From Parapedobacter luteus (GTDB lineage: Bacteria > Bacteroidota > Bacteroidia > Sphingobacteriales > Sphingobacteriaceae), in assembly GCF_900168055.1 (NCBI RefSeq), contig NZ_FUYS01000003.1, positions 248,001 to 312,000 of the forward strand: 64,000 nt of DNA. The letters run 5' to 3'. Both the position numbers and the translations under genes were made by a program. Under the pieces are notes generated by a model that did not search any database, was not told the DNA's origin, and saw nothing but the letters and a program-made list of their open reading frames with translations. Below, one piece after another: positions 54,050-62,761 of the stretch; position 1 is the first letter of the stretch, and every line of letters begins with the position of its first letter.

Positions 54050-55072
54050 TTAATCTATCGTTATTAGCCGGTGAAATGCCTGAATCGATTTCATCAAATC
54101 GAAAGAAGTTCCTTTATTGATGGCTGCTGTCCGCATTTCTTCTCTCAGTTGGGAGCAACTTGCCAATTGATTCAGTGCATTGATGTAATCAACCGTTTCA
54201 CGGCAGAAGAAGCTGTCGCGCTCATCGCAATAGTCTCTGATGGATCCTACTTCCGTAACGACCTGAATCAGTCCGGCCGCCAAAGTGCTGGTGATCACAT
54301 TGCTACCTATCGTATCTTCTAAAACAGACAAATTAACGTCGCAGCATTGCATCAATTTTAGCATCTCCATCTCTGTCAAATAACCATAAATACGCACATG
54401 GTCGCTGTGGCTAAGTAGCATACGCTTTGACTTCCCCATCCCAATGTGGAATACAATACCCTGCCCCGAACAAGCAGCTATGATTTTCTCCAGTTGTGCA
54501 AAATTGCGCAGCAAACTCCCCATGAAAAGCACATGTAACCGGTTATCATCCTGCTTCTTCCGCATATCCGGCTGATAGAACGCGGTGTCTACATAATGAA
54601 ATGTCTGGACGACTTCGCCTTCATAACCGACTTCCCTTATAAATTCGGCTAAGCTACCGCCAAACACAATGACTTGATCCAGTACGGCCAACTGCTTCTT
54701 TATCTCCCGTTTACTTCCATATAACGACAATAAGTGCTTCCCCCCAAGGTGAACAAGGCCTGCTAACCGTTGCTTCAATCCAACACGGCGTAGTAGATTG
54801 GCTATCACATTTTGATGGGCAAAATATTTGCTCAAATATTCCATAAACACTACCTTGTCACCTTTTTTTAGCACGAAAAGAAGATAGATGAAAATGCAGA
54901 TCGCGTAAATATAGGCAACAAACCTTCCCCCCCTGTATTCTTGATTAATATGTTTAACCAATACGATCTGCGGCACTTGGTTTGCCAATTGCCGCGAAAA
55001 GTAAGCCATCCCCGCATGATTGCCGGAAGTATGCTTAAAATCATAATAGAGCAGATAAACCTTATTCTTCAT
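54050..55072 (-). CDS. GT-B fold glycosyltransferase-like protein, 340 aa
   Basis: The C-terminal half has a family 1/4-like nucleotide-sugar fold: LHVLFMGSLLRNFAQLEKII, VRIYGYLTEMEMLKLMQCCD and SNVITSTLAAGLIQVVTEVG. The usual E-x7-E motif is not clear, so the family assignment is tentative. It lies between the flippase and a family 2 transferase, so a role in building the repeat unit is likely. A hydrophobic patch near residues 50-65 (FVAYIYAICIFIYLLFVL) could peripherally anchor it. Confidence 0.75.
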   Translation of the reverse strand: MKNKVYLLYYDFKHTSGNHAGMAYFSRQLANQVPQIVLVKHINQEYRGGRFVAYIYAICIFIYLLFVLKKGDKVVFMEYLSKYFAHQNVIANLLRRVGLKQRLAGLVHLGGKHLLSLYGSKREIKKQLAVLDQVIVFGGSLAEFIREVGYEGEVVQTFHYVDTAFYQPDMRKKQDDNRLHVLFMGSLLRNFAQLEKIIAACSGQGIVFHIGMGKSKRMLLSHSDHVRIYGYLTEMEMLKLMQCCDVNLSVLEDTIGSNVITSTLAAGLIQVVTEVGSIRDYCDERDSFFCRETVDYINALNQLASCSQLREEMRTAAINKGTSFDLMKSIQAFHRLITID

Positions 55073-55081
55073 AATCCGTAT

Positions 55082-56533
55082 TCATGGATGTTTACTGAAT
55101 TTCCGGCGAACCTGAGTGGCAAAATCCTTTATCAAAACGTTTTTAAACAAGTTGTATTGAATTAGAAAATAACCGATTATACAAAACAAAATACCTAATG
55201 ACAGTATCATTAGCGGATGGCCATCCAACCTCTTGACAGTCCAGTAAATAGGCAAAAAGGCCAATGCAGATGTGAGGGCCTGCAAGATCAATGTCCAGTC
55301 GGGCGCAAACGTCACCACTCGTTTCGAATAGCGGTATAAAAAGAAGAATACCACCAGTTCAGTCAGCAATGTAGTCGCTGCTGTTCCGAAATGGCCGAAA
55401 AGAGGAATAAGCAATAAGTTCGTCGTCACACTGACCAACATGCCAATGAGTGCGGCCCTCAGGAAAAATCGTTCGTGATTAGACGGATTCAATATTTGCA
55501 TGCCAAAGACGTTGCTTAAACCAACGACAAATATGGTGGGAGCCATAATCTGTAGCGAAAGAATCGCTGGTAAATATTGTTCTCCCGCAAAAAGCGTAAT
55601 GAATTCTTCGGCATAGATTGTAATCCCCGCCCACGCAGGCACTCCAATCAATACGATATACCCAAAAGACTTATGCAGCAATCCAATGACACGCTGCATA
55701 TCCGACTGGTGGTAGGCTTGGGACAGCGCGGGGATGGTTACCAAGGTTAATGCAGTCAATACCGTTATGACCAATTTGTTGAGCTTGACCGCCGTTGTGT
55801 AATATCCAACATCCAAATCCCCCTTGAATAGCCCCAAAATCGCCGTATCTAAAAGCGTATACACACTGACAACGATGCCGAATGCATAGAAATTTACCAA
55901 AGGTTTCATGTGACGGCTTAATTTCAGGCCCTTAAATCGTAGACTGACGTACCGCTGAGCATACAATACGTTCATGCATAAGTTTCCCCAAACCGTAAGC
56001 AATGATATTCCATAATAAACCAGTGTATCACTTTCATCTTTGACCAAAAGAAATATCAACACAATGGACATCGTCCTAATCAACAATGAACGCCAGGTAA
56101 TGTACTTAAACGCTTCCAACCCTTGGAACAGCCATTCAATAAGAAAAACCTGACCAACCAAAACTCCCAACCCAACCCAAAACAATGTGCGATATTCGGA
56201 TAGCTGAGGCGTAAATAAAAACAATCCAATGAATATCAACGAGATGACAAGTGTTGAAAGCAAGTGAATACATAACAATTCACTAAAAATCGCCGAGCGA
56301 TCGCGCTCATTTGACCGCACTTTAGCAATCTCCCTTACCCCATAAATGGGTATCCCCAATGCTGCAAGCAGGATAAAATACTGCGTAAAACTCTCTACAA
56401 AACCAATACTCCCCATTCCCTTTGGTCCCAACACCCTCGATACATATGGAAACACGATAACGGGAAACAATACCTGGCTGGCAGATAAGACAATATTGTA
56501 CAGCGCATTTTTCTTGATGGTATTTGTGGCCAA
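55082..56533 (-). CDS. Wzx-type oligosaccharide flippase, 483 aa
   Basis: MATE-like/polysaccharide-synthesis membrane protein with about twelve to fourteen helices. The start NALYNIVLSASQVLFPVIVF, then PYVSRVLGPKGMGSIGFVES and FTQYFILLAALGIPIYGVRE, is the standard N-terminal signature. It moves lipid-linked repeat units across the inner membrane. First gene of the minus-strand polysaccharide unit; minus-strand TACTTTTG at 56592-56585 is a possible -7 element. Confidence 0.93.
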   Translation of the reverse strand: MATNTIKKNALYNIVLSASQVLFPVIVFPYVSRVLGPKGMGSIGFVESFTQYFILLAALGIPIYGVREIAKVRSNERDRSAIFSELLCIHLLSTLVISLIFIGLFLFTPQLSEYRTLFWVGLGVLVGQVFLIEWLFQGLEAFKYITWRSLLIRTMSIVLIFLLVKDESDTLVYYGISLLTVWGNLCMNVLYAQRYVSLRFKGLKLSRHMKPLVNFYAFGIVVSVYTLLDTAILGLFKGDLDVGYYTTAVKLNKLVITVLTALTLVTIPALSQAYHQSDMQRVIGLLHKSFGYIVLIGVPAWAGITIYAEEFITLFAGEQYLPAILSLQIMAPTIFVVGLSNVFGMQILNPSNHERFFLRAALIGMLVSVTTNLLLIPLFGHFGTAATTLLTELVVFFFLYRYSKRVVTFAPDWTLILQALTSALAFLPIYWTVKRLDGHPLMILSLGILFCIIGYFLIQYNLFKNVLIKDFATQVRRKFSKHP

Positions 56534-56584
56534 GAGCTCGTCAATGTTTATGGTGCCAGATTACTCCTTCTTGCACGTATCGCA

Positions 56585-56592
56585 CAAAAGTA
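56585..56592 (-). promoter_or_regulatory. -7 element for polysaccharide unit
   Basis: Minus-strand TACTTTTG matches TAnnTTTG, about 50 bp before the flippase start; no TTG found at the expected distance. Confidence 0.4.
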
Positions 56593-56694
56593 CAAGAAAG
56601 ATAATAATTTTGTCCATATTAGCGATAATGTTGACAATTCGAACAAACCTACCAATATCATCGGTTGTTGGTAACCATAGATAAAGTTTTTTTA

Positions 56695-58125
56695 ATGAAC
56701 GGACAGATTCTGGTTGAAAAAGCCTACATCAACGGCCAATTTGTCAAAGGCCGTCGATCCTTCAATGTCGTCAACCCGGCCACGGGTGAGATCATCGCGG
56801 CCGTGCCTGACCTTACGATAGCCGACTGCCATACGACCATTGACCATGCTTATGATGCCTGGCCCTCGTGGCGTGATACAGCGGCCGCCATACGCGCAAA
56901 CACTGTGCGCAAGTGGTACGACCTCATCATGGCCAATAAGCAGGAGCTTGCCCGTATCATGACCATGGAAAGCGGAAAGCCATTGGCAGAAAGCCTCACC
57001 GAAGTGGACTATGGTGCCTCTTTCGTAGCCTGGTTTGCCGAAGAAGCACAGCGCGCTTACGGCGAAACCATTCCTTCGCCTAAGGCGGGTCAACGACTGC
57101 TTACTATCCGCCAGCCGGTTGGAGTGGTTGCAGCCATTACACCGTGGAATTTTCCATTAGCAATGATTACGCGTAAGGTAGCTCCCGCATTGGCCTGCGG
57201 ATGCACGGTCGTGCTCCGGCCTGCCTCGCAGACGCCGTTAACGGCGTTCGCGGTAGCCAAATTAGCGCATGAAGCGGGATTCCCAGCGGGCGTACTCAAT
57301 GTCATCACCGGCAAAGACAGTAAAGGCATGGGCACGGAATTGGCCACCAATGAGAAAGTTCGCAAAATCTCCTTTACCGGTTCAACGGAAGTAGGTCGAT
57401 CGCTGATGGCGCAAGCGGCAGCGACCATTAAACGGGTATCTTTCGAGCTTGGGGGCAACGCCCCTTTCCTTGTCTTCGACGATGCCGACATCAATGCCGC
57501 AGTGCAGGGAGCAATCGCTGGCAAATTCCGTAACTCCGGCCAGACCTGTGTATCGGTCAACCGTTTTTTTGTGCAAGACAGTGTGTTTGACAGCTTTGCC
57601 AAACAGTTGACCGTGGCGGTAAAGAAACTAAAAGTTGGCAATGGTTTAGACGAAGGGGTACAAGTGGGACCATTGATCAACCAAGAAGGGCTGGAAAAGG
57701 TAAAAACCCACGTAAAAGATGCCGTTGATAAAGGGGCTAAGCTGCTCACGGGCGGTAAACCGAAGAAAGGGCTTTTCTTTCAACCGACCGTTTTGGCCGA
57801 CGTCAGCCCTTCAGCGCTGATTGCTCGCGAAGAAACATTTGGTCCCGTTTGCGCATTATTCCGGTTCAGCACTGAAGAAGAAGGCATTGCGATGGCCAAT
57901 GACACGGAGTTCGGCCTTGCTTCCTATTTCTACAGCAACGATGTAAACCGCTGCTGGCGCGTAGCCGAACAACTGGAAGCCGGTATGGTGGGCATCAACA
58001 CCGGATTGCTATCTAATGCTGTAGCACCTTTTGGTGGCGTCAAGCAATCCGGTATCGGCCGCGAAGGCTCCAAACACGGCATTGATGAATATACAGCGAT
58101 CAAGTACTTTTGCTTTGGAAGCTAA
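56695..58125 (+). CDS. gabD: NAD(P)-dependent succinate-semialdehyde dehydrogenase
   Basis: Aldehyde dehydrogenase superfamily. NITPWNFP-like GVVAAITPWNFPLAMITRK, general base Glu in FELGGNAPFLVF, catalytic Cys in RNSGQTCVSVNRFF, and the C-terminal APFGGVKQSGIGREGSKHG, which together fit the GabD subgroup. The substrate call (succinate semialdehyde) follows family resemblance. ATG 56695 gives 476 residues; TTG at 56665 is not needed. Its stop overlaps the convergent hemJ end by four bases. Confidence 0.9.
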   Translation: MNGQILVEKAYINGQFVKGRRSFNVVNPATGEIIAAVPDLTIADCHTTIDHAYDAWPSWRDTAAAIRANTVRKWYDLIMANKQELARIMTMESGKPLAESLTEVDYGASFVAWFAEEAQRAYGETIPSPKAGQRLLTIRQPVGVVAAITPWNFPLAMITRKVAPALACGCTVVLRPASQTPLTAFAVAKLAHEAGFPAGVLNVITGKDSKGMGTELATNEKVRKISFTGSTEVGRSLMAQAAATIKRVSFELGGNAPFLVFDDADINAAVQGAIAGKFRNSGQTCVSVNRFFVQDSVFDSFAKQLTVAVKKLKVGNGLDEGVQVGPLINQEGLEKVKTHVKDAVDKGAKLLTGGKPKKGLFFQPTVLADVSPSALIAREETFGPVCALFRFSTEEEGIAMANDTEFGLASYFYSNDVNRCWRVAEQLEAGMVGINTGLLSNAVAPFGGVKQSGIGREGSKHGIDEYTAIKYFCFGS

Positions 58126-58658
58126 CCACGCTCCCGGATTTTCTTGTATATCTTCACCGCCAGCATCAGCATAAGTGATAGTAAGAGCAGTCCCAAAACC
58201 CCGTATATCCAATTGACAGCGCTTTTTAACACTACTGCAAAGACGATAGCAAATAAGATAACCGTGGCCAATTCATTCCACATCCGAAGGCGCGTCGACG
58301 TCCATTTGCTCGTTTCGCTCCTAAGCTTGAACATGATGCGCTGGCAGGTAAAATGATAGCCGACCAACCCAAGGACGAAAGTAAGCTTCACGTGCATCCA
58401 GTCAGCTTGTAGCAAACCAGGCACCACATACAGCATGGTCAGCCCGGCCGCGATGGCTAAGTACATGGATGGTGTAGTGATAATCCACCACAATTTGCTT
58501 TCCATCTGCATAAATTGCCTGTGCAGTACCTGATATTCCTGCACGGACTTTTGCCTCGCTTCGGTGTGATAGATAAATAACCTTACCATGTAAAATAATC
58601 CCGCCATCCAAGTGATGACGAATATGATGTGTACCGCTTTGGCGTAAAGATATAACAT
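58122..58658 (-). CDS. hemJ: Protoporphyrinogen IX oxidase HemJ, 178 aa
   Basis: Four-helix membrane protein that oxidises protoporphyrinogen IX in late heme synthesis. Conserved His10 (AKAVHIIFVITWMAGLFYM) and a conserved Lys at 91 (WMHVKLTFVLGLVGYH) match the residues essential in characterised HemJ. Length is normal. The heme gene hemE lies 80 bp upstream on the same strand, so both may be expressed together. Confidence 0.92.
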   Translation of the reverse strand: MLYLYAKAVHIIFVITWMAGLFYMVRLFIYHTEARQKSVQEYQVLHRQFMQMESKLWWIITTPSMYLAIAAGLTMLYVVPGLLQADWMHVKLTFVLGLVGYHFTCQRIMFKLRSETSKWTSTRLRMWNELATVILFAIVFAVVLKSAVNWIYGVLGLLLLSLMLMLAVKIYKKIRERG

Positions 58659-58669
58659 GGCATCACGTA

Positions 58670-58721
58670 TTGCGTATTGCGTATATGGAGACTCCCAAAC
58701 AAGTCGCTATACAATACGCAA
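58670..58721. repeat. 10-bp inverted repeat between hemE and hemJ
   Basis: TTGCGTATTG (58670-58679) and CAATACGCAA (58712-58721) are exact reverse complements; the left side also repeats CGTATTG in tandem (58666-58680). It could be an interspersed repeat or a processing hairpin. Confidence 0.5.
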
Positions 58722-58738
58722 AGCTAAAATCGTAAAAT

Positions 58739-59776
58739 CTAATAGCTAAACTCCTTCACCACCTCAATTGCATACTTCACGTTGTCAAACGGAATATCCG
58801 GCATAATGCCGTGCCCCAAGTTAAAAATGAAGCCATTTTGCCCACGCATGCCATCAAACAGGTGCAAAATTCTTTCCTTGATTACCCTTTTATCAGCATA
58901 CAGTACAAACGGGTCAAGATTGCCCTGTACCGCCATACCCTGGGGAAGGCTGTCTTTCACCATACGCAAATCCGCATTCCAGTCCACTGAAACGACATCC
59001 GGTCCAGCCTCTGCCATGATTGGAGCAAATACCGAGCTTCCCTTACAAAACGAGATTACGGGCACCCCCTCCCTTGCGAGCTTCGAGAAAATATACGCAT
59101 TGTAATGGTGGGCAAACCGCTTGTAGTCGTCCCATGCCAGGGCCAGTGCCCAGCTGTCAAACAATTGTAGTGCATTTACTCCCGCTGCAATTTGCATATT
59201 CAGATAGTCGACGGTCACGTCGGCTATTTTCTGGAGGATCATATGGGCAAGCTCGGGTTCGTTATGGAGCAGCAATTTCGTACGTTTGAAATCTTTCGAT
59301 GAGCCACCTTCTACGAGGTAACTCAATACGGTAAAGGGCGCCCCTGCAAAGCCAATCAATGGAATACGTCCCTGCAAACGTTGCTGAATCACTTGGATGG
59401 CTCCCGCCACGTATTGCAGCTTATCCACTACGTCCACCTGCAGCGCTTCCGCGTCTGCCCGATTACGCACCGGGTTGGCAAACCGAGGTCCCACGCCCTG
59501 CTCAAAGCTAAGCTGTCCGCCCATGGCTTCCGCAGTCACCAGGATATCCGAAAACAGGATAGCGGCGTCCACTCCAAGCAAATCGACCGGAAGCATCGTC
59601 ACATCTGCCGCAATTTCAGGGGTCTTACACATTTCAAGAAACGAATATCTGTTCTTGATATCCCAATATTCCTTCATAAATCGGCCTGCCTGGCGCATCA
59701 TCCACACGGGAGGCCGCTCAGTGGGCTGCGAAAATGCTGCCCGTATAAATAAGTCGTTTTTCAAATCAGGTGTCAC
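58739..59776 (-). CDS. hemE: Uroporphyrinogen decarboxylase
   Basis: Cytoplasmic enzyme removing four carboxyl groups from uroporphyrinogen III. Signature RPPVWMMRQAGRFMKEYW at about residue 20, AILFSDILVTAEAMGGQLSF, IGFAGAPFTVLSYLVEGGSS and GHGIMPDIPFDNVKYAI. 345 aa, normal. Starts with GTG at 59776, three bases after the stop of the preceding small TPR gene, so it is likely co-transcribed with the two-component system upstream. Confidence 0.96.
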   Translation of the reverse strand: MTPDLKNDLFIRAAFSQPTERPPVWMMRQAGRFMKEYWDIKNRYSFLEMCKTPEIAADVTMLPVDLLGVDAAILFSDILVTAEAMGGQLSFEQGVGPRFANPVRNRADAEALQVDVVDKLQYVAGAIQVIQQRLQGRIPLIGFAGAPFTVLSYLVEGGSSKDFKRTKLLLHNEPELAHMILQKIADVTVDYLNMQIAAGVNALQLFDSWALALAWDDYKRFAHHYNAYIFSKLAREGVPVISFCKGSSVFAPIMAEAGPDVVSVDWNADLRMVKDSLPQGMAVQGNLDPFVLYADKRVIKERILHLFDGMRGQNGFIFNLGHGIMPDIPFDNVKYAIEVVKEFSY

Positions 59777-59779
59777 TAA

Positions 59780-60295
59780 TTAATCCTTGGGTATTTCGTT
59801 TTCGATTTTATTAATGATTTGCGCCACACGCGAAGTCACTTCAAGTTTCCTTGCGAGGGCGGTATAAGCCTTCACCCGTTCGAAATCTCGTTTCCGAAGG
59901 TTGATGTTGGCCAAATTTATCAGAATGATTGCTTTGTCATTCGGTCGCCGGAATGGCAGTCGTGAAGCAATCTGGAAATGCCGTTCAGCCGTTTCATAAT
60001 CCCCCGCTTTCAAAGCGAGATTACCGCTCATGAACTCATAGTAATTGCGGCGTCCTTTACGGAGGTATTGAGGCTTTTTGATGTCCGCCAATAAACGCTT
60101 GGCCTTATCGTAATCGTGGTTTTGAAATGCTTGGGTAGCAATGAATACCGTGCCTTCACGGTAGTGGCTCCACGTCAGGTAACCCATTGCTCCAGCAATC
60201 ATCGATGCGAGCTGATAACTTTGCTCATACACAGCCCAAACCAACAATAAAAACGCAAGCGCCAACACCACGGCACGAGCTCTGGATGTCATCAT
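59780..60295 (-). CDS. Membrane-anchored TPR protein, 171 aa
   Basis: One or two N-terminal hydrophobic segments (AVVLALAFLLLVWAVY, SMIAGAMGYLTW) then TPR-like repeats (YDKAKRLLADIKKPQYLRKG, GDYETAERHFQIASRLPFRR, RDFERVKAYTALARKL). It overlaps the response regulator stop by four bases (ATGA) and precedes hemE by three, so it is locked into this unit. Function unknown; a helper of the two-component system or of an envelope process is possible. Confidence 0.8.
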   Translation of the reverse strand: MMTSRARAVVLALAFLLLVWAVYEQSYQLASMIAGAMGYLTWSHYREGTVFIATQAFQNHDYDKAKRLLADIKKPQYLRKGRRNYYEFMSGNLALKAGDYETAERHFQIASRLPFRRPNDKAIILINLANINLRKRDFERVKAYTALARKLEVTSRVAQIINKIENEIPKD

Positions 60296-61008
60296 GAGGC
60301 TTGCGGATTGTCGGTAAATTTATAGCCTACGCCGCGGATGGAATGGAAATACACCGGGTGCTTCTGGTCGGGCTCAAAATATTTCCTGAAGGTCAGGATG
60401 AAGTTGTCGATGGTACGCGTGGACGGGTATACGTCATAGTTCCACACGGTTTCCAATATCTGTTCACGGGAAACCGCTTCATTACGCCGTTCAATCAGCA
60501 GTTTGAGCAACATCGTCTCCTTCTTCGTCAAAGACGTCACCGTGCCATCCGCATGGTGTAGTTCAAACGAATTGAAATAAATAGTTTTATCCCCTATGGT
60601 ATACGAGTTAAGCTCCTTAAGTTCGTCGCCCTTCATTCCCCGTCTTACCAATATACCTACGCGCAGGATGAGCTCCTCCAGGTTAAATGGTTTCACGAGG
60701 TAATCGTCGGCACCTTTACGAAGCCCCGTAATTCGGTCCTCGCTGCTATTTTTGGCCGTAAGGAACATGATAGGCACCTCCGTATTTTGTAACCTGATGG
60801 TTTCAGCCACTTGAAATCCATCGATTTCAGGGATCATGACGTCCAGTATGACCAAGTTAAACCGCTCCTCTTTGAATATTTTCAGCGCTTTCTTCCCATC
60901 CGTCGCTGTCGATACCCGGTACCCTTCCAATTCCAGGTTGAGCTTGATGGCGTCCAAAAGGTGCTCCTCGTCTTCCACCAATAAAATCCGATGCTTAGTT
61001 TGTTGCAT
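60292..61008 (-). CDS. OmpR-type response regulator, 238 aa
   Basis: Receiver domain (acidic pocket EDE 12-14, Asp56 in LVILDVMIPEIDG, Lys in LVKPFNLEE) and a C-terminal winged helix (KKETMLLKLLIERRNEAVSR, YPSTRTIDNFILTFRKYFEP, IRGVGYKF). Partner of the kinase encoded by the overlapping upstream gene (14 bp overlap). I prefer ATG 61008 (MQQTKHRILLVEDEEH). Targets unknown; the position suggests control of this unit including hemE. Confidence 0.95.
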   Translation of the reverse strand: MQQTKHRILLVEDEEHLLDAIKLNLELEGYRVSTATDGKKALKIFKEERFNLVILDVMIPEIDGFQVAETIRLQNTEVPIMFLTAKNSSEDRITGLRKGADDYLVKPFNLEELILRVGILVRRGMKGDELKELNSYTIGDKTIYFNSFELHHADGTVTSLTKKETMLLKLLIERRNEAVSREQILETVWNYDVYPSTRTIDNFILTFRKYFEPDQKHPVYFHSIRGVGYKFTDNPQAS

Positions 61009-61876
61009 AATGGTTGCTAAATATAACTTCGAAAACACTTCCCGACGGTGTGTTATCTTTCACTTTGATCTGCGCGCGGTGTTTCTCCAATACCGTTTTT
61101 ACAATATATAATCCAAGTCCGGTACCCTTGGTTTTCCGGGTATCTTCATTTCCCACCCGGTAAAATTTATTGAAGATTAGTCTTTTCTCATTGTCCGCTA
61201 TCCCAATGCCGTGGTCGGCCACGCTGAACACCACCTGTCCATTATCTTTCTCCAGTTTCACAAACACATGGGCGCACGGCGGTGAATACTTAACAGCATT
61301 TTCGATGAGGTTGGTCACCACGTTGGTGATAGCAAACCGGTCGCCTTCAATCCGAATATTCGGTTGCAACTCGGTCTTAATGACCTGCGTCGTACAGGAA
61401 TGAATCTGAAGCCTGCCAGCCACATTTTTAACCAGCTCAGTAAGGTCGATTTGCTCTTTGGGGAAGTTGTAACGCAAATCTTCCAGCTTGGTTGCAATTA
61501 ATACATTGCCGACCAAATCATCCAAGCGTTCAATATCCTTCAGGGAATTGGAGAGGAATTGGTCGCGCTGTTCTTTACTGAGATCTCGCTTAATGATCGT
61601 TTGGATAGCCAGCTTAATAGCTGCCAACGGCGATTTCAGCTCGTGGGTAACTGCCAGCAGGAAGTTCTGCTGCTGTTGTTGTATTTTATGCTCGCGGACA
61701 AATGCCTTTTTTAGCTTGAGCGCTCCTACTACGAAGATAAGCATAAAAAAAATCCCCTCGCCGATAATCATGATCTTCCGGCTAGGTTGTGCCTCAATAA
61801 GCAACACCCCCCACCAAATCAATTGCGCAGTGGCATAAAAAACAAGAAAATAAAACAGTACCAACGGCTTCCGCAT
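60995..61876 (-). CDS. Sensor histidine kinase, about 293 aa
   Basis: Two hydrophobic segments (LVLFYFLVFYATAQLIWWGV, MIIGEGIFFMLIFVVGALKL) with almost no periplasmic loop, then HisKA (NFLLAVTHELKSPLAAIKLA, His the phospho-acceptor) and HATPase (NVVTNLIENAVKYSPP, VADHGIGIADNEKRLIFNKF, TGLGLYIVKTVL). ATG 61876 is preferred because the promoter pattern at 61901-61932 lies between it and the next ATG at 61930. It phosphorylates the overlapping OmpR-type regulator. Confidence 0.94.
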   Translation of the reverse strand: MRKPLVLFYFLVFYATAQLIWWGVLLIEAQPSRKIMIIGEGIFFMLIFVVGALKLKKAFVREHKIQQQQQNFLLAVTHELKSPLAAIKLAIQTIIKRDLSKEQRDQFLSNSLKDIERLDDLVGNVLIATKLEDLRYNFPKEQIDLTELVKNVAGRLQIHSCTTQVIKTELQPNIRIEGDRFAITNVVTNLIENAVKYSPPCAHVFVKLEKDNGQVVFSVADHGIGIADNEKRLIFNKFYRVGNEDTRKTKGTGLGLYIVKTVLEKHRAQIKVKDNTPSGSVFEVIFSNHYATN

Positions 61877-61900
61877 AGCAACCTCTCGAAAAGCAAAACA

Positions 61901-61932
61901 CAAAAGTATTGATTTACATCCGTTAATCACAA
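61901..61932 (-). promoter_or_regulatory. Promoter for kinase-regulator-TPR-hemE unit
   Basis: Minus-strand TACTTTTG (61908-61901) with TTG (61932-61930) 21 bp upstream. It supports the kinase start at 61876. Confidence 0.6.
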
Positions 61933-62023
61933 ATTGGGGGAGACATTATGACAATAATACGAAACTCGCCGCGATTCCGGCGCCTTACCCCCGGCTTCCA
62001 GCCGCCGACTGGCACAAAATCCG

Positions 62024-62031
62024 TATCTTTG
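62024..62031 (+). promoter_or_regulatory. -7 element before yjjG, possibly leaderless
   Basis: TATCTTTG matches TAnnTTTG and ends 4 bp before the ATG at 62036, so the transcript may begin at the start codon. Confidence 0.5.
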
Positions 62032-62035
62032 CGCC

Positions 62036-62737
62036 ATGGGCATCAAGAACAAAAAGGATATTTTCTTTGATTTAGACCACACCCTCTGGGACTTTGAAAA
62101 AAATGCTGAAGAGACCTTACTGGAATTGTTTGACACCTATCGTTTCAGTGCGTTCGGTTTCGGATCTGCTGAGTTATTTATCGAAACCTACAATCGAAAC
62201 AATCACCGGCTCTGGGCAAGCTATCATCATGGCAAGATAACCAAAGCTGAACTCCGGGAAGCCCGTTTCGCCGACACATTCAGCGAATTGGGCGTAGACC
62301 CCCGTTTATTTCCGAAAGCCTTCGAAACCGATTACCTGCGGCTATGCCCGCAAAAAACCAACCTTTTCCCCCACGTTCATGAAACCCTGGGATATTTGCA
62401 GGAGAAATACACCTTACATCTTATCTCAAATGGCTTTGGCGATGCCGCGGAGACGAAAGTGACGAAGTGCAATTTGAAAAAGTACTTCACGACCATCGTG
62501 ATCTCTGAAACAGTAGGTGTCCACAAGCCTCATCCCCAAATCTTCCATTATGCTGTTGCTAATGCCAAGACAGCGATTCCCCAGAGTGTGATGATTGGCG
62601 ATAGTCTCGATGCGGACATCCGGGGCGCGCTAAATGTCGGTATGGATGCGATATTTTTTAATCCCAAGAAAAATGAGGTACCAACAGACGTCAAACAGAG
62701 CATAACCACATTGGACGAATTGAAAGCCCTTCTCTGA
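62036..62737 (+). CDS. yjjG: YjjG-type noncanonical pyrimidine nucleotidase, 233 aa
   Basis: HAD-superfamily phosphatase. Motif I DIFFDLDHTLWDFEKNAEET with Asp12 and Asp14, motif II LHLISNGFG, Lys in ETVGVHKPHPQIF, and motif IV VMIGDSLDADIRGALNVG. In E. coli YjjG removes noncanonical pyrimidine nucleotides; the same is likely here. Cytoplasmic, full length. Confidence 0.9.
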   Translation: MGIKNKKDIFFDLDHTLWDFEKNAEETLLELFDTYRFSAFGFGSAELFIETYNRNNHRLWASYHHGKITKAELREARFADTFSELGVDPRLFPKAFETDYLRLCPQKTNLFPHVHETLGYLQEKYTLHLISNGFGDAAETKVTKCNLKKYFTTIVISETVGVHKPHPQIFHYAVANAKTAIPQSVMIGDSLDADIRGALNVGMDAIFFNPKKNEVPTDVKQSITTLDELKALL

Positions 62738-62761
62738 TTTTCCGCAAACTTCCGCTGCAGA

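Noticed and set aside
56643-56690. Promoter search before the aldehyde dehydrogenase gene
   Set aside because: No TAnnTTTG pattern could be found; the stretch gives only an A/T-rich sequence before the ATG.
57090-57749. 219-codon minus-strand open frame
   Set aside because: Antisense to the well-supported aldehyde dehydrogenase gene; a product of its codon bias.
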